The notes under the pieces: generated by a model | Told to the model about the DNA's origin: nothing | The model's database searches: none | The model's input: the letters and a program-made list of their open reading frames with translations, nothing else | In this document: piece by piece, positions 35,164-42,770 of the stretch | Position numbering within the stretch: the stretch's first letter is position 1 | Layout: every line of letters starts with the position of its first letter | Source: Curtobacterium sp. 458 | GTDB lineage: Bacteria > Actinomycetota > Actinomycetes > Actinomycetales > Microbacteriaceae | Assembly (NCBI RefSeq): GCF_030406605.1 | Contig: NZ_CP129104.1 | Location: 3,300,687-3,364,686 of the forward strand | Direction of reading: 5' to 3' | Length of the DNA stretch: 64,000 bases | Position numbers and translations under genes: made by a program

Positions 35164-36611
35164 GCGTCCCACGGGTCCTGACGATCGCGGGGACCGACCC
35201 GACGGGCGGCGCCGGACTGCAGGCGGACCTCAAGGCGATCGCCGCCCACGACGGCTACGGCATGGGTGTCGTGACCGCGCTCGTCGCGCAGAACACCACC
35301 GGTGTGCGCGCCGTCCACCTCCCGGCGACGACGTTCCTGCGCGAGCAGCTCGACGCCGTGTCGGACGACGTGACGATCGACGCCGTCAAGGTCGGGATGC
35401 TCGGGACGGCTGAGGTCGTGTCGACGGTCACGTCATGGCTCGCCGAGCACCGACCGCCGGTCGTCGTGGTGGACCCGGTGATGGTGGCGACGAGCGGCGA
35501 CCGACTGCTGTCCGTCGACGCCGAGGCCGCGCTCACCGACCTCTTCGCGCACGCCGACCTGCTCACGCCGAACCGGGCGGAGCTCGGGGTGCTCGCCGAC
35601 CTGGCGCGGCGGACGACCAGCGCGGGAGCCACCGCCGACGGCGACGCTGCGCCGGACGACGCAGCCCTGGTGGCCCGGACCTGGGACGTACTCGTGCTCG
35701 CGAAGGGCGGGCACGACGACGGCCCGACGTCCGACGACGTACTGGTGTCCCCGGACGGGAGCTCGCGAGTCTTCCGCGGACCGCGGATCCGAACGGCGAA
35801 CACCCACGGCACCGGCTGCTCCCTGTCGAGCGCGATCGCCACGCTCGCCGCACGGCACGGCGACTGGGAGCTCGCGGTCGGAGCGGCCAAACGGTGGCTC
35901 ACGACCGCGCTCGAGCACGCCGACGCGCTCGACGTCGGCGCCGGGAACGGCCCCGTCGACCACGGTGCCGCGACGCGGGCCGCGCTGCCGCCCGTCCCGT
36001 GGACCCGGACGTGGTGGGAGGACGTCGCCGACGTCCGCGACGCGACCCTGGCCGGGGAGTTCCTCCGTCGTCTGGCCGACGGGACGCTGCCGCCCCCCGT
36101 GTTCGACGCGTACCTCGCGCAGGACGTGCACTACCTCCGGACGTACGAACGCCACCTCAGAACCCTGGCCGACCGGTCGTCCGGCGCGGCCGCGACGTTC
36201 TGGCGCACCGCCGCCGACGGGTGTGCCGCCGAGGCGCGGGACCTGCACCACCGACGCCTCGGGGACGCGCACGCCGACGATCCGGTGCACCCCGTGTGCG
36301 CCGGCTACCTGGCGCACCTGCAGGCCGCGGCGGACTCCGGCTCGACGGCCGTGCTCGCGGCCGCCGTGCTGCCCTGCTTCCGGGTGTACGCCTGGGTCGG
36401 GACGCGGCTGGGCGTCGCGCCCGAGGGGCACCCGTACGCGGACTGGGTCTCGGCGTACGGCGACCCGGGCTTCGCCGCGGCGAGCGCCGAGGCCACCGAG
36501 CAGGTGGAACGCCTGGCCGCCGTGGCGACCGCCGAGGAGCGAGGGCGCATGGCGCGTGCCCACCGTCGGTCGACCGTGTGGGAGGAGGCGTTCTTCCGGA
36601 TGGCGCTGTGA
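35160..36611 (+). CDS. thiD: Bifunctional HMP(-P) kinase and TenA-like protein
   Basis: A 483-residue fusion. The N-terminal ThiD (about 1-265) phosphorylates hydroxymethylpyrimidine: VLTIAGTDPTGGAGLQADLK, VVVDPVMVATSGD, LLTPNRAELG and the late NTHGTGCSLSSAIA with the catalytic Cys. The C-terminal domain (about 275-483) is TenA-like: FDAYLAQDVHYLRTYERHL, LPCFRVYAWVG with the family Cys, and YADWVSAYGDPGF, ending RSTVWEEAFFRMAL. TenA enzymes release pyrimidine from degraded thiamine. Together with thiM and thiE this is a complete salvage set; thiC and thiG are not in the window. Confidence 0.93.
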   Translation: MSVPRVLTIAGTDPTGGAGLQADLKAIAAHDGYGMGVVTALVAQNTTGVRAVHLPATTFLREQLDAVSDDVTIDAVKVGMLGTAEVVSTVTSWLAEHRPPVVVVDPVMVATSGDRLLSVDAEAALTDLFAHADLLTPNRAELGVLADLARRTTSAGATADGDAAPDDAALVARTWDVLVLAKGGHDDGPTSDDVLVSPDGSSRVFRGPRIRTANTHGTGCSLSSAIATLAARHGDWELAVGAAKRWLTTALEHADALDVGAGNGPVDHGAATRAALPPVPWTRTWWEDVADVRDATLAGEFLRRLADGTLPPPVFDAYLAQDVHYLRTYERHLRTLADRSSGAAATFWRTAADGCAAEARDLHHRRLGDAHADDPVHPVCAGYLAHLQAAADSGSTAVLAAAVLPCFRVYAWVGTRLGVAPEGHPYADWVSAYGDPGFAAASAEATEQVERLAAVATAEERGRMARAHRRSTVWEEAFFRMAL

Positions 36612-36651
36612 CCGCCGAGGGGCGGTCGCCGCCGTGCGACCGCTGCGTGCG

Positions 36652-37155
36652 TCAGCGCGGGGGCAGCCGGACGAGCTCGACGGTCAGCTCCGTGCCGTCG
36701 ACCGTCCCACGCATCCAGGTGTGGTCCGGTTGGCGGCGGCGGTCGGTCGGCGAACCGGGGTTGAGCAGGCGGAGTCCGGTGTCGGCGACCGAGTCCCAGG
36801 GGATGTGCGAGTGGCCGAAGACGAGCACGTCGACGTCCGGGAAGGCGGCGGCGGCGCGGCGTTCCCGTCCGGTCGCGGCGCCCGTCTCGTGCACGGCCGC
36901 GAAGCGGAGGTCCTCGACGGTGAAGCGGGCCTCGAGCGGGAGCCGGTCGTCGAACTCCGGGCCGTCGTTGTTGCCGCGGACCCCGACGAACCGACGCGAC
37001 CGGCCGGCGACGGCGTCGAGCGTCGCGAGGTCCACCCAGTCCCCCGCGTGCACGACGAGGTCGGCGGCGTCGACGTCGTCCCACAGCGCGGCCGGGAGGT
37101 CCTTCGCGCGCTTCGGCAGGTGGGTGTCGGACAGCAGGACGAACGAGGTCGTCAC
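36652..37155 (-). CDS. YfcE-type metallophosphoesterase
   Basis: A 167-residue calcineurin-fold phosphoesterase with metal-binding motifs in order: LLSDTHLPKRA, VVHAGDWVD, VRGNNDGPE, VFGHSHIPWD and LNPGSPTDRRR. Family members act on phosphodiesters in vitro, but physiological substrates are mostly unknown. GTG 37155 overlaps the stop of the MarR gene (GTGA), so it is probably under that regulator or made with it. Confidence 0.88.
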   Translation of the reverse strand: MTTSFVLLSDTHLPKRAKDLPAALWDDVDAADLVVHAGDWVDLATLDAVAGRSRRFVGVRGNNDGPEFDDRLPLEARFTVEDLRFAAVHETGAATGRERRAAAAFPDVDVLVFGHSHIPWDSVADTGLRLLNPGSPTDRRRQPDHTWMRGTVDGTELTVELVRLPPR

Positions 37156-37625
37156 GATGCGGCGCCGCGGGCCGGCATCGGAAGACCGGCCTCGTCCGCG
37201 GTGCCGAGGCGTTCGAGCAGCCCGGCGAGCAGGGCGATGTCATCGTCGGACCAGTCGGCGAGGCGTTCCTCGAGGGCATCGCGGTGCAGCCGGACGGACC
37301 GCTCGAGTGCCGCGCAGCCGGCCTCGGTCGCGATCAGCGGCTTCGCGTTGCCGGTACCGCCGTCGGTCGTCCGCACCAGTCCCGCCGCGAGGAGCCCCGA
37401 GAGCTGCCGGGAGATCGTCGACCGGTTGAGTCGGAGGTAGCGGGCGATGTCGATGGCCATGCAGCCGGGGTGCTCGACGACGAAGTCCACGAGCGACTGG
37501 TCCACGACGCTGAGCACCTCGTCCGACCCGCGCGCCCGGATGCTGGCCCGCCTCGTGATGCGGGAGAGCTCGGTGTAGGCGCGTCCGACGTCGGCGTTCC
37601 GGACATCGGACCTCGGGTGGTCCAT
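37152..37625 (-). CDS. MarR-family transcriptional regulator
   Basis: A 157-residue winged-helix regulator: VEHPGCMAIDIARYLRLNRS and TISRQLSGLLAAGLVRTTDG form the DNA-reading region and wing, and helices at both ends (SLVDFVVE, LLAGLLERLG) make the dimer interface. GGAG precedes ATG 37625. It is coupled to the phosphoesterase downstream, and autoregulation is likely by family habit. The inducer is unknown. Confidence 0.87.
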   Translation of the reverse strand: MDHPRSDVRNADVGRAYTELSRITRRASIRARGSDEVLSVVDQSLVDFVVEHPGCMAIDIARYLRLNRSTISRQLSGLLAAGLVRTTDGGTGNAKPLIATEAGCAALERSVRLHRDALEERLADWSDDDIALLAGLLERLGTADEAGLPMPARGAAS

Positions 37626-37710
37626 GGTGGCTCCTGCCTGTCGAGGGCCGTCTCGCACCGGCTCGTCCCGGTACCTTGCGGTCAGAGGATACCGATCGGT
37701 CGCTGACCGG

Positions 37711-37782
37711 ACTGCCAGACCCGCCGAATGCCAGACCCGCCGACTGCCAGACCCGGCCGACTGCCGGCCCCCGACTGCACGG
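37711..37782. repeat. 16-bp tandem repeat just after the VOC gene
   Basis: Four to five degenerate copies of ACTGCCAGACCCGCCG at 37711, 37727, 37743, 37760 and 37774. It lies immediately downstream of the stop of the minus-strand VOC gene (37792) and upstream of the MarR promoter. Confidence 0.8.
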
Positions 37783-37791
37783 CCCGCCGGG

Positions 37792-38253
37792 TCAGCTGCC
37801 GGCTGCCGCGGCCTGGAGCGCCGCGATGTCGAGCTTCTGCATCTGCATCATCGCCTGGTAGACGCGGGCGTTCGCGGCGGGGTCGCCCGAGCCGGTCATG
37901 AGCTCGCCCATCATCGACGGGGTGACCTGCCACGCCACACCCCAGCGGTCGAAGAGCCAGCCGCACATCGACGGCCGTCCGCCGTCGGCGAGCAGCGCGT
38001 CCCACACCCGGTCGAGCTCCTCCTGCGTGTCGACGTCGACCTGGAACGACACGGCGTCGCTGTGCGGGTGACCGGGGCCGCCGTTCATGGCGCGGAACCC
38101 CCGGCCGAGCAGCGTGAACTCGACCACGAGCGCATCGCCGTCCGGGGTCTCGGCGACGCTGTCGATCCGCGAGTCGGGGAAGAGCGAGACGTACAGCTCG
38201 GCTGCCTGCCGTGCCTGGTCGTCGTACCAGAGGAACGGGGTGATCGCGGTCAT
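37792..38253 (-). CDS. PhnB-like VOC-superfamily protein
   Basis: A 153-residue protein of the PhnB / 3-demethylubiquinone methyltransferase-like family (VOC fold). It begins ITPFLWYDDQARQAAELYVS and has FPDSRIDSVAETPDG, MNGGPGHPHSDAVSFQVD and CGWLFDRWGVAWQVTPSMMG. Despite the family name these proteins are small metal-binding or ligand-binding enzymes whose reaction is usually unknown. ATG 38253 is preceded by a GGAG motif. A GNAT gene lies directly upstream in the same direction (29-base gap). Confidence 0.83.
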   Translation of the reverse strand: MTAITPFLWYDDQARQAAELYVSLFPDSRIDSVAETPDGDALVVEFTLLGRGFRAMNGGPGHPHSDAVSFQVDVDTQEELDRVWDALLADGGRPSMCGWLFDRWGVAWQVTPSMMGELMTGSGDPAANARVYQAMMQMQKLDIAALQAAAAGS

Positions 38254-38282
38254 GGTCGGCTCCTGCTCTCGGTCCTGCCCGC

Positions 38283-38579
38283 TCAGTCCGCGACGCCGCG
38301 GCTGAGCAGGCCTGCTCGTTCGGGGTGCTCGTCGAACCACTGCCCGACGAACCAGCACATCGGGACGACGCGCTTGTCCGACGTCCGTTCGACCTCGTCG
38401 ATCGTGTGCGTCACCAGGGCAGCGGCGTACCCGTGCCCGCGGTGCTTCGGCACGGTGTACGTGTGCGGGAAGGCGATCGCGTCGCCGTTCTCGCGGTAGT
38501 CGAGGACGCTGACGAGCTCGCCGTCGACGTACATCGCGTAGCGGCTCTCGTCGGCCTCGTGGCGGAACTCCTCGGTCAT
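38283..38579 (-). CDS. Small GNAT-family N-acetyltransferase (NATD1-like)
   Basis: A 98-residue protein of the small YidJ/NATD1 acetyltransferase group. Seen are SRYAMYVDGELVSVLDYREN, FPHTYTVPKHRGHGYAAALV (the acetyl-CoA loop RGHGYA) and VVPMCWFVGQWFDEHPE. Such one-domain enzymes are short versions of the GNAT fold; the acceptor is unknown. It probably shares a transcript with the VOC gene and is divergent from the dinucleotide-binding oxidoreductase, with 51 bases between. Confidence 0.82.
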   Translation of the reverse strand: MTEEFRHEADESRYAMYVDGELVSVLDYRENGDAIAFPHTYTVPKHRGHGYAAALVTHTIDEVERTSDKRVVPMCWFVGQWFDEHPERAGLLSRGVAD

Positions 38580-38630
38580 GCCGCCATCATGCTCCGGGAA
38601 TGCCGTCCCGGCCCGTGCGTTGCGTCCTCC

Positions 38631-39278
38631 ATGACCACGATCGGCATCATCGGAGCAGGCAACATCGGATCCCAGCTGGCACGCCTCGCCGTGCAGCACG
38701 GCCACGAGGTGGTGATCGCCAACTCCCGCGGCCCGGAGACCCTCTCGGACCTCGTGGACGAACTCGGTCCGTCCGCGCGCGCCGCCACCCGTGACGAGGC
38801 AGCAGCCGCGGGCGAGATCGTCGTCGTCACGACCCCGCTCGCCGCGATCGACACGATCCCCGTCGAGCCCCTCGTGGGCAAGGTCGTGATCGACACGAAC
38901 AACTACTACCCGCAGCGCGACGGGCAGATCGCGGCGCTCGACGACGAGACGACCACCACCGCCGAGCTGCTGCAGGACCACCTCCCCGGCGCGAAGGTCG
39001 TCAAGGCGTTCAACCACATCGCCGCCCCCGCCCTCACCGACGAGGCCGAGTCCGCCGGGACGCCCGGCCGCCGCGCCCTCGTGGTCGCGGGCGACGACGA
39101 GGACGCCAAGCGCACCGTCACCGACCTCATCGACGCCTTCGGGTTCGACGTCGTCGACGCCGGTCCGCTCGCCGAGGGATGGCGCATCCAGCGCGACACC
39201 CCCGGGTACGTGGTGCGCCTGACGGCGCCGGAGCTGCGCGAGGCGCTCGCCGCCGCGAAGCGCTACCACGACATGTAG
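38631..39278 (+). CDS. NADPH-dependent F420-reductase-like oxidoreductase
   Basis: A 215-residue Rossmann protein of the coenzyme F420-dependent NADP oxidoreductase family. It begins IGIIGAGNIGSQLARLAVQH with the GxGxxG dinucleotide site, then EVVIANSRGPETL, IVVVTTPLAAI, VVIDTNNYYPQRDG and VVKAFNHIAAPAL. Members reduce F420 or act on other substrates with NADPH. F420 use cannot be shown here. A perfect 22-bp hairpin follows the stop by 13 bases. Confidence 0.84.
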   Translation: MTTIGIIGAGNIGSQLARLAVQHGHEVVIANSRGPETLSDLVDELGPSARAATRDEAAAAGEIVVVTTPLAAIDTIPVEPLVGKVVIDTNNYYPQRDGQIAALDDETTTTAELLQDHLPGAKVVKAFNHIAAPALTDEAESAGTPGRRALVVAGDDEDAKRTVTDLIDAFGFDVVDAGPLAEGWRIQRDTPGYVVRLTAPELREALAAAKRYHDM

Positions 39279-39291
39279 GTCGTCACCACTC

Positions 39292-39339
39292 GACGGACGG
39301 GAGGCTCGGTGCCGGCTGGCACCGAGCCTCCCGTCCGTC
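39292..39339. terminator. 22-bp perfect terminator hairpin
   Basis: Arms 39292-39313 and 39318-39339 (GACGGACGGGAGGCTCGGTGC and complement) pair perfectly around GGCT. It sits between convergent genes (stops 39278 and 39360). Clearest member of the GGGAGGC/GCCTCCC family. Confidence 0.85.
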
Positions 39340-39359
39340 AGCGGGTCGCGATGAGCGAC

Positions 39360-40340
39360 TCAGCGACCCGCCGCCGCGCCGTCGAAGATGACCGTCATCT
39401 CGGCCACGTCGTCCTCGGACGGCGCCCACGCGGTGCCGGCCTCCGCGTTCTGCGTGATCTGCTCCGGCTTCGTCGCCCCCGCGATCACGCTCGACAGCCC
39501 GGGCTGTGCGAGGAGCCACGCGAACGTCCCCTGCAGCATCGTCACCCCGCGCGCGTCGCAGAACCGCTGGAACTCGTCGAGCACGTCCCACGGCGCGTCC
39601 GCGAGCAGCTGCGGCTTCGCCGTGCTGAGCCGGCCGTCCGCGGGGCCGCCCGCCTTCGTGTACTTGCCCGTGAGCAGGCCGTTGTACAGCGGGAAGTACG
39701 GCAGGAACCCGAGCGCGTAGGCCCGGACCGCCGGCAGCACCTCGTCCTCGACGCTGCGGGCGAGCGGGCTGTACTCGTTCTGCGCGGACACGAACTGCGT
39801 GGTTCCGGCGATCGAGGCGGTGAGTTCGGCCTCGGCGATCTGCCAGCCCGCGAAGTTCGAGTGGCCGACGTAGCGGATCTTGCCCTCGCGGACGAGGTCG
39901 TCGAGCACCGAGAGCGTCTCCTCGATCGGGGTCACCGGGTCCGGGCGGTGCATCTGGTAGAGGTCGATCCAGTCCGTCCCGAGGCGCCGGAGCGACGACT
40001 CCACGGCGAGCCGCACGTACCGCCGGGAGCCCCGCACGCCCCAGTCCGGCCCGTTCACGCCCTGCATGTCGAGGCCGAACTTCGTCGCGAGCACGATCTC
40101 GTCGCGGCGCCCGGCGACGGCCTTCCCGAGCATCTCCTCGCTGAGCCCGGGTCGTCCGCCGTAGACGTCGGCGGTGTCGAAGAGGGTGACGCCGGCGTCG
40201 AGGGCGGCACCGACGACGGCGTTCGTCCCCTCCTGCGACTCGGAGGCGGTGCCCGGCCGGCCGAAGTTGTTGCAGCCGAGGCCGACGGTGGACACGACGA
40301 GCCCCGAGGGCCCGAGCGGACGGTGTTCGATTCCGGTCAT
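39360..40340 (-). CDS. Aldo/keto reductase
   Basis: A 326-residue NADPH-dependent TIM-barrel oxidoreductase. Catalytic residues appear in order: Asp and Tyr in LFDTADVYGGRPGLSE, Lys in VLATKFGLDMQ, His in DLYQMHRPDP. The NADPH-binding C-terminus has SVIAGATKPEQITQNAEA. It resembles the potassium-channel-beta/YhdN-like group, which reduce aldehydes or sugars. It is convergent with the F420-reductase-like gene. The substrate is unknown. Confidence 0.92.
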   Translation of the reverse strand: MTGIEHRPLGPSGLVVSTVGLGCNNFGRPGTASESQEGTNAVVGAALDAGVTLFDTADVYGGRPGLSEEMLGKAVAGRRDEIVLATKFGLDMQGVNGPDWGVRGSRRYVRLAVESSLRRLGTDWIDLYQMHRPDPVTPIEETLSVLDDLVREGKIRYVGHSNFAGWQIAEAELTASIAGTTQFVSAQNEYSPLARSVEDEVLPAVRAYALGFLPYFPLYNGLLTGKYTKAGGPADGRLSTAKPQLLADAPWDVLDEFQRFCDARGVTMLQGTFAWLLAQPGLSSVIAGATKPEQITQNAEAGTAWAPSEDDVAEMTVIFDGAAAGR

Positions 40341-40450
40341 GCCCCGACCGTACCGACGGGCTGCCGTCCGCGGCCCCGAACTGGGGATGCGCCCGGGCCG
40401 GAGGCTCCCGATAGAACTGACGATGGATCAGACCAGCGGAGGGAGCAGCA

Positions 40451-41638
40451 GTGGCGTCGCATCGCATGCCGGATTCGGACCGGCCCCGACGGCCGGTCCC
40501 TGCCTGGGTCACCGCTGTGCCGGAGGACGCCCTGGAGGCACGCCCCGCCTCCGCCGCGTCGGCCCCCGCCGAGCACGTGGTCGGGTCCACCGCGACGACC
40601 GCCGCCGAGACCGCACCCGTCGTCGCCGCGGTCGCCCGGCCGGCGCACGACGCCGCGGTCGCCCGGCCGGAGCACGTCGCCGCCGCTGGCCCGCCCGGTG
40701 CACCTGACGTGCCCGGCGCACCGCTCGGTGACGCTGGATCCGTGGACTCGCCGCTCGGCGTCGTGGTGCCGGACTTCCCGCCGGACGAGGACCTCCTGCC
40801 GCCGGCACCGACCTCGCCCGCGGTGCACACGCTCCCGTTCGACCAGCTCGTGCGTCCAACGCCGGCACCGGTGTCACCCGTCGACGCCGCGCCGCTCACC
40901 CCGCCCGCGGCCACCGCTCCCGCAGCGCCTCCGGCACCGGCCGTCCCGGTGGTCGGCCAGCCGCGGTTCTCGGTGCCCGGTCTGGAGCACGTCGTCGTGG
41001 CCGGCAGCGAACCGGCCCCGACCGGCCCCGTCGGCTACCGCACCCCTGCACGCTTCGCGCAGCACCAGGTCGTGGCAGCGCCGACCACACCCGCTCCGGC
41101 CGCCGCGTCCGCGCCGTCCGTGCCCGCGCCGACCGGACCCGCGCCGTCCACGTCGAGCCGGACCGGAACCGACGCGCGGACGGTCGACGAGTCCCCCACC
41201 GTCGCCGCGCCCGTGGTGCGCGAACCCGCCCCGACCGAGCCGCTCCTCCAGGCCGGCGCAGCCCCGACCGGTGCGGCGCCGGACGCGACGGCCGACGCCG
41301 GGGCCGGTGCGCGCCGGATCGGTGCGACGCCCGGGGCGGTCCTCGGTGCCGTCGCCGGCATCGCGACGCTCGGCCTGGCGGCGTGGTGGTTCACCGCGCC
41401 GGGCACCGTGCACGGCGTCGGGCTCGTGCTCGGGGTGCTCGCCCTCCTGCTGTCGGGGATCGTCCTGCGGGACCGCTCGGCCACGTGGCAGCGCCCGGTC
41501 GCACTGCTCGGTGCCGTGCTCGGCGGCGTCGGGACCCTCGTGCTGCTGTGGGCGGTGGCGTCCGCGCTCCTGCCGACTGCCGGGGTGACGCTCCCCGACC
41601 TCACGGGGACCGGGACCGTCCCGACGCTCGCGCCGTAG
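40451..41638 (+). CDS. Pro/Ala-rich protein with three C-terminal membrane helices
   Basis: A 395-residue protein of unknown function. About 290 N-terminal residues are low-complexity Pro/Ala/Thr/Val with charged patches, predicted to be unfolded and cytoplasmic. The C-terminus has three hydrophobic helices (AVLGAVAGIATLGLAAWWF, VHGVGLVLGVLALLLSGIVL, LGAVLGGVGTLVLLWAVASAL), a pattern like small DUF4190-type membrane domains. GTG 40451 is preceded by GGAGGGAGC. The stop is TAG inside the first copy of a 36-bp tandem repeat; reading continues in frame through later copies where TAG is replaced by TGG or CAG. Confidence 0.75.
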   Translation: MASHRMPDSDRPRRPVPAWVTAVPEDALEARPASAASAPAEHVVGSTATTAAETAPVVAAVARPAHDAAVARPEHVAAAGPPGAPDVPGAPLGDAGSVDSPLGVVVPDFPPDEDLLPPAPTSPAVHTLPFDQLVRPTPAPVSPVDAAPLTPPAATAPAAPPAPAVPVVGQPRFSVPGLEHVVVAGSEPAPTGPVGYRTPARFAQHQVVAAPTTPAPAAASAPSVPAPTGPAPSTSSRTGTDARTVDESPTVAAPVVREPAPTEPLLQAGAAPTGAAPDATADAGAGARRIGATPGAVLGAVAGIATLGLAAWWFTAPGTVHGVGLVLGVLALLLSGIVLRDRSATWQRPVALLGAVLGGVGTLVLLWAVASALLPTAGVTLPDLTGTGTVPTLAP

Positions 41639-41735
41639 CGGTTGCGCGGCGCCGTCCCGACGCTCGCGCCGTGGCGGTTGCGCGACGCCGTCCCGACGCT
41701 CGCGCCGCAGGGGTTGCGCGGCGCCGTCGAGCCGC
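41618..41735. repeat. 36-bp tandem repeat spanning a stop codon
   Basis: Copies start at 41618, 41654, 41690 and (partial) 41726; the unit is GTCCCGACGCTCGCGCCG plus an 18-base second half. The period equals 12 codons and keeps the frame of the upstream gene. The codon after PTLAP is TAG in copy 1, TGG in copy 2 and CAG in copy 3. Confidence 0.9.
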
Positions 41736-41783
41736 GCTGCGCCGCCGAGCTGCGCGGCGCCGTCGGGTCACGCGCGCCGTCGC

Positions 41784-42641
41784 TCAGACCGCGCGGATCA
41801 CGCCGCGGGACAGGATCGCGTTCGTCAGCGCGTCGACCGGTTCGCGCTGCGTCGTCGGGTTGGCGATGAGGACGTAGTCCACCGCCGGCAGGTCGGGCAG
41901 CGCCAGGCGCTGCGACACCTTCACGAGGTCGGCCGGGATGAGCGAGTGCGGGAACACCGCGACCCCGATCCCCGCCCGAACCGCCGCGAGCACCCCGTTC
42001 ACGTCGCGGGTGTTGCAGGTGATCCGCCACGTGCGGCCGGCAGCCTCGAGGGCGTCGATCGCCATCTGCCGGCTGATGCTCGGCGCCTGGTAGACGATGA
42101 GCGGCACGGGCTCGCCGTCCTCGAGCGCGATGCCGTCCTGCGCCATCCACACCATCTGGTCCGTCGCGACGCGGGTTCCCTCGGCCGACTCCCCCGCGGT
42201 CTGCTTGATGAACACGAGGTCGAGCTGGCCCGCGTGCACCCGGCGGAGCAGCGGCGCGGACTGGTTCACCGTCAGCTCGAGGTTCACGTGCGGGTGGAGT
42301 CGCCGGAAGTCCCGCAGGATCCGCGGCAACTGCGTGATCGCGAGGTCGTCCGCCGCGCCGAAGCGGAGCCGGCCGCGGGTGGCTGCCCCCGAGAAGTACG
42401 CGTCCGCCGTGGCGTGCGCCGCGAGGATCGTCCGGGCGAAGCCGGCCATCGCGTCCCCGTTGTCGGTGAGGCTCACACCCCGGGTGTCCCGCGCGACGAG
42501 GGTCCGGGCGACCGCGCCCTCGAGCCGTCGCACGTGCTGCGAGACCGTGGGCTGGCTGATGCCGAGGCGGACCCCGGCGGCCGTGAAGCTCCGCGTCTCC
42601 GCGACCGCGAGGAACGTCCGCAACAGCACCGGGTCGAGCAC
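41784..42641 (-). CDS. LysR-family transcriptional regulator
   Basis: A 285-residue regulator. The helix-turn-helix is near the N-terminus (LLRTFLAVAETRSFTAAGVR, LGISQPTVSQHVRRLEGAV). The effector-binding domain follows, with LRFGAADDLAITQLPRILRD, GQLDLVFIKQ and AGIGVAVFPHSLIPADLV. GTG 42641 was chosen because GAGGGGG lies about 6 bases upstream and families start here; ATG 42656 or 42686 are alternatives. It is divergent from an MFS exporter gene, which it probably controls. Confidence 0.88.
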   Translation of the reverse strand: MLDPVLLRTFLAVAETRSFTAAGVRLGISQPTVSQHVRRLEGAVARTLVARDTRGVSLTDNGDAMAGFARTILAAHATADAYFSGAATRGRLRFGAADDLAITQLPRILRDFRRLHPHVNLELTVNQSAPLLRRVHAGQLDLVFIKQTAGESAEGTRVATDQMVWMAQDGIALEDGEPVPLIVYQAPSISRQMAIDALEAAGRTWRITCNTRDVNGVLAAVRAGIGVAVFPHSLIPADLVKVSQRLALPDLPAVDYVLIANPTTQREPVDALTNAILSRGVIRAV

Positions 42642-42770
42642 GACGGACCCCCTCATTCGACTTCGCAATGGAGTGATAGCAACCATACGGGGATCGAATG
42701 GATCTCGGGCAACTAGTTTCGAGTGGGTACCGTCCGACCGTTCCGCCTCGACCTCCGGAGACCCCCAGCC

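Noticed and set aside
37711..37782. CRISPR or integron-type repeats
   Set aside because: A 16-bp head-to-tail array without unique spacers or an integrase.
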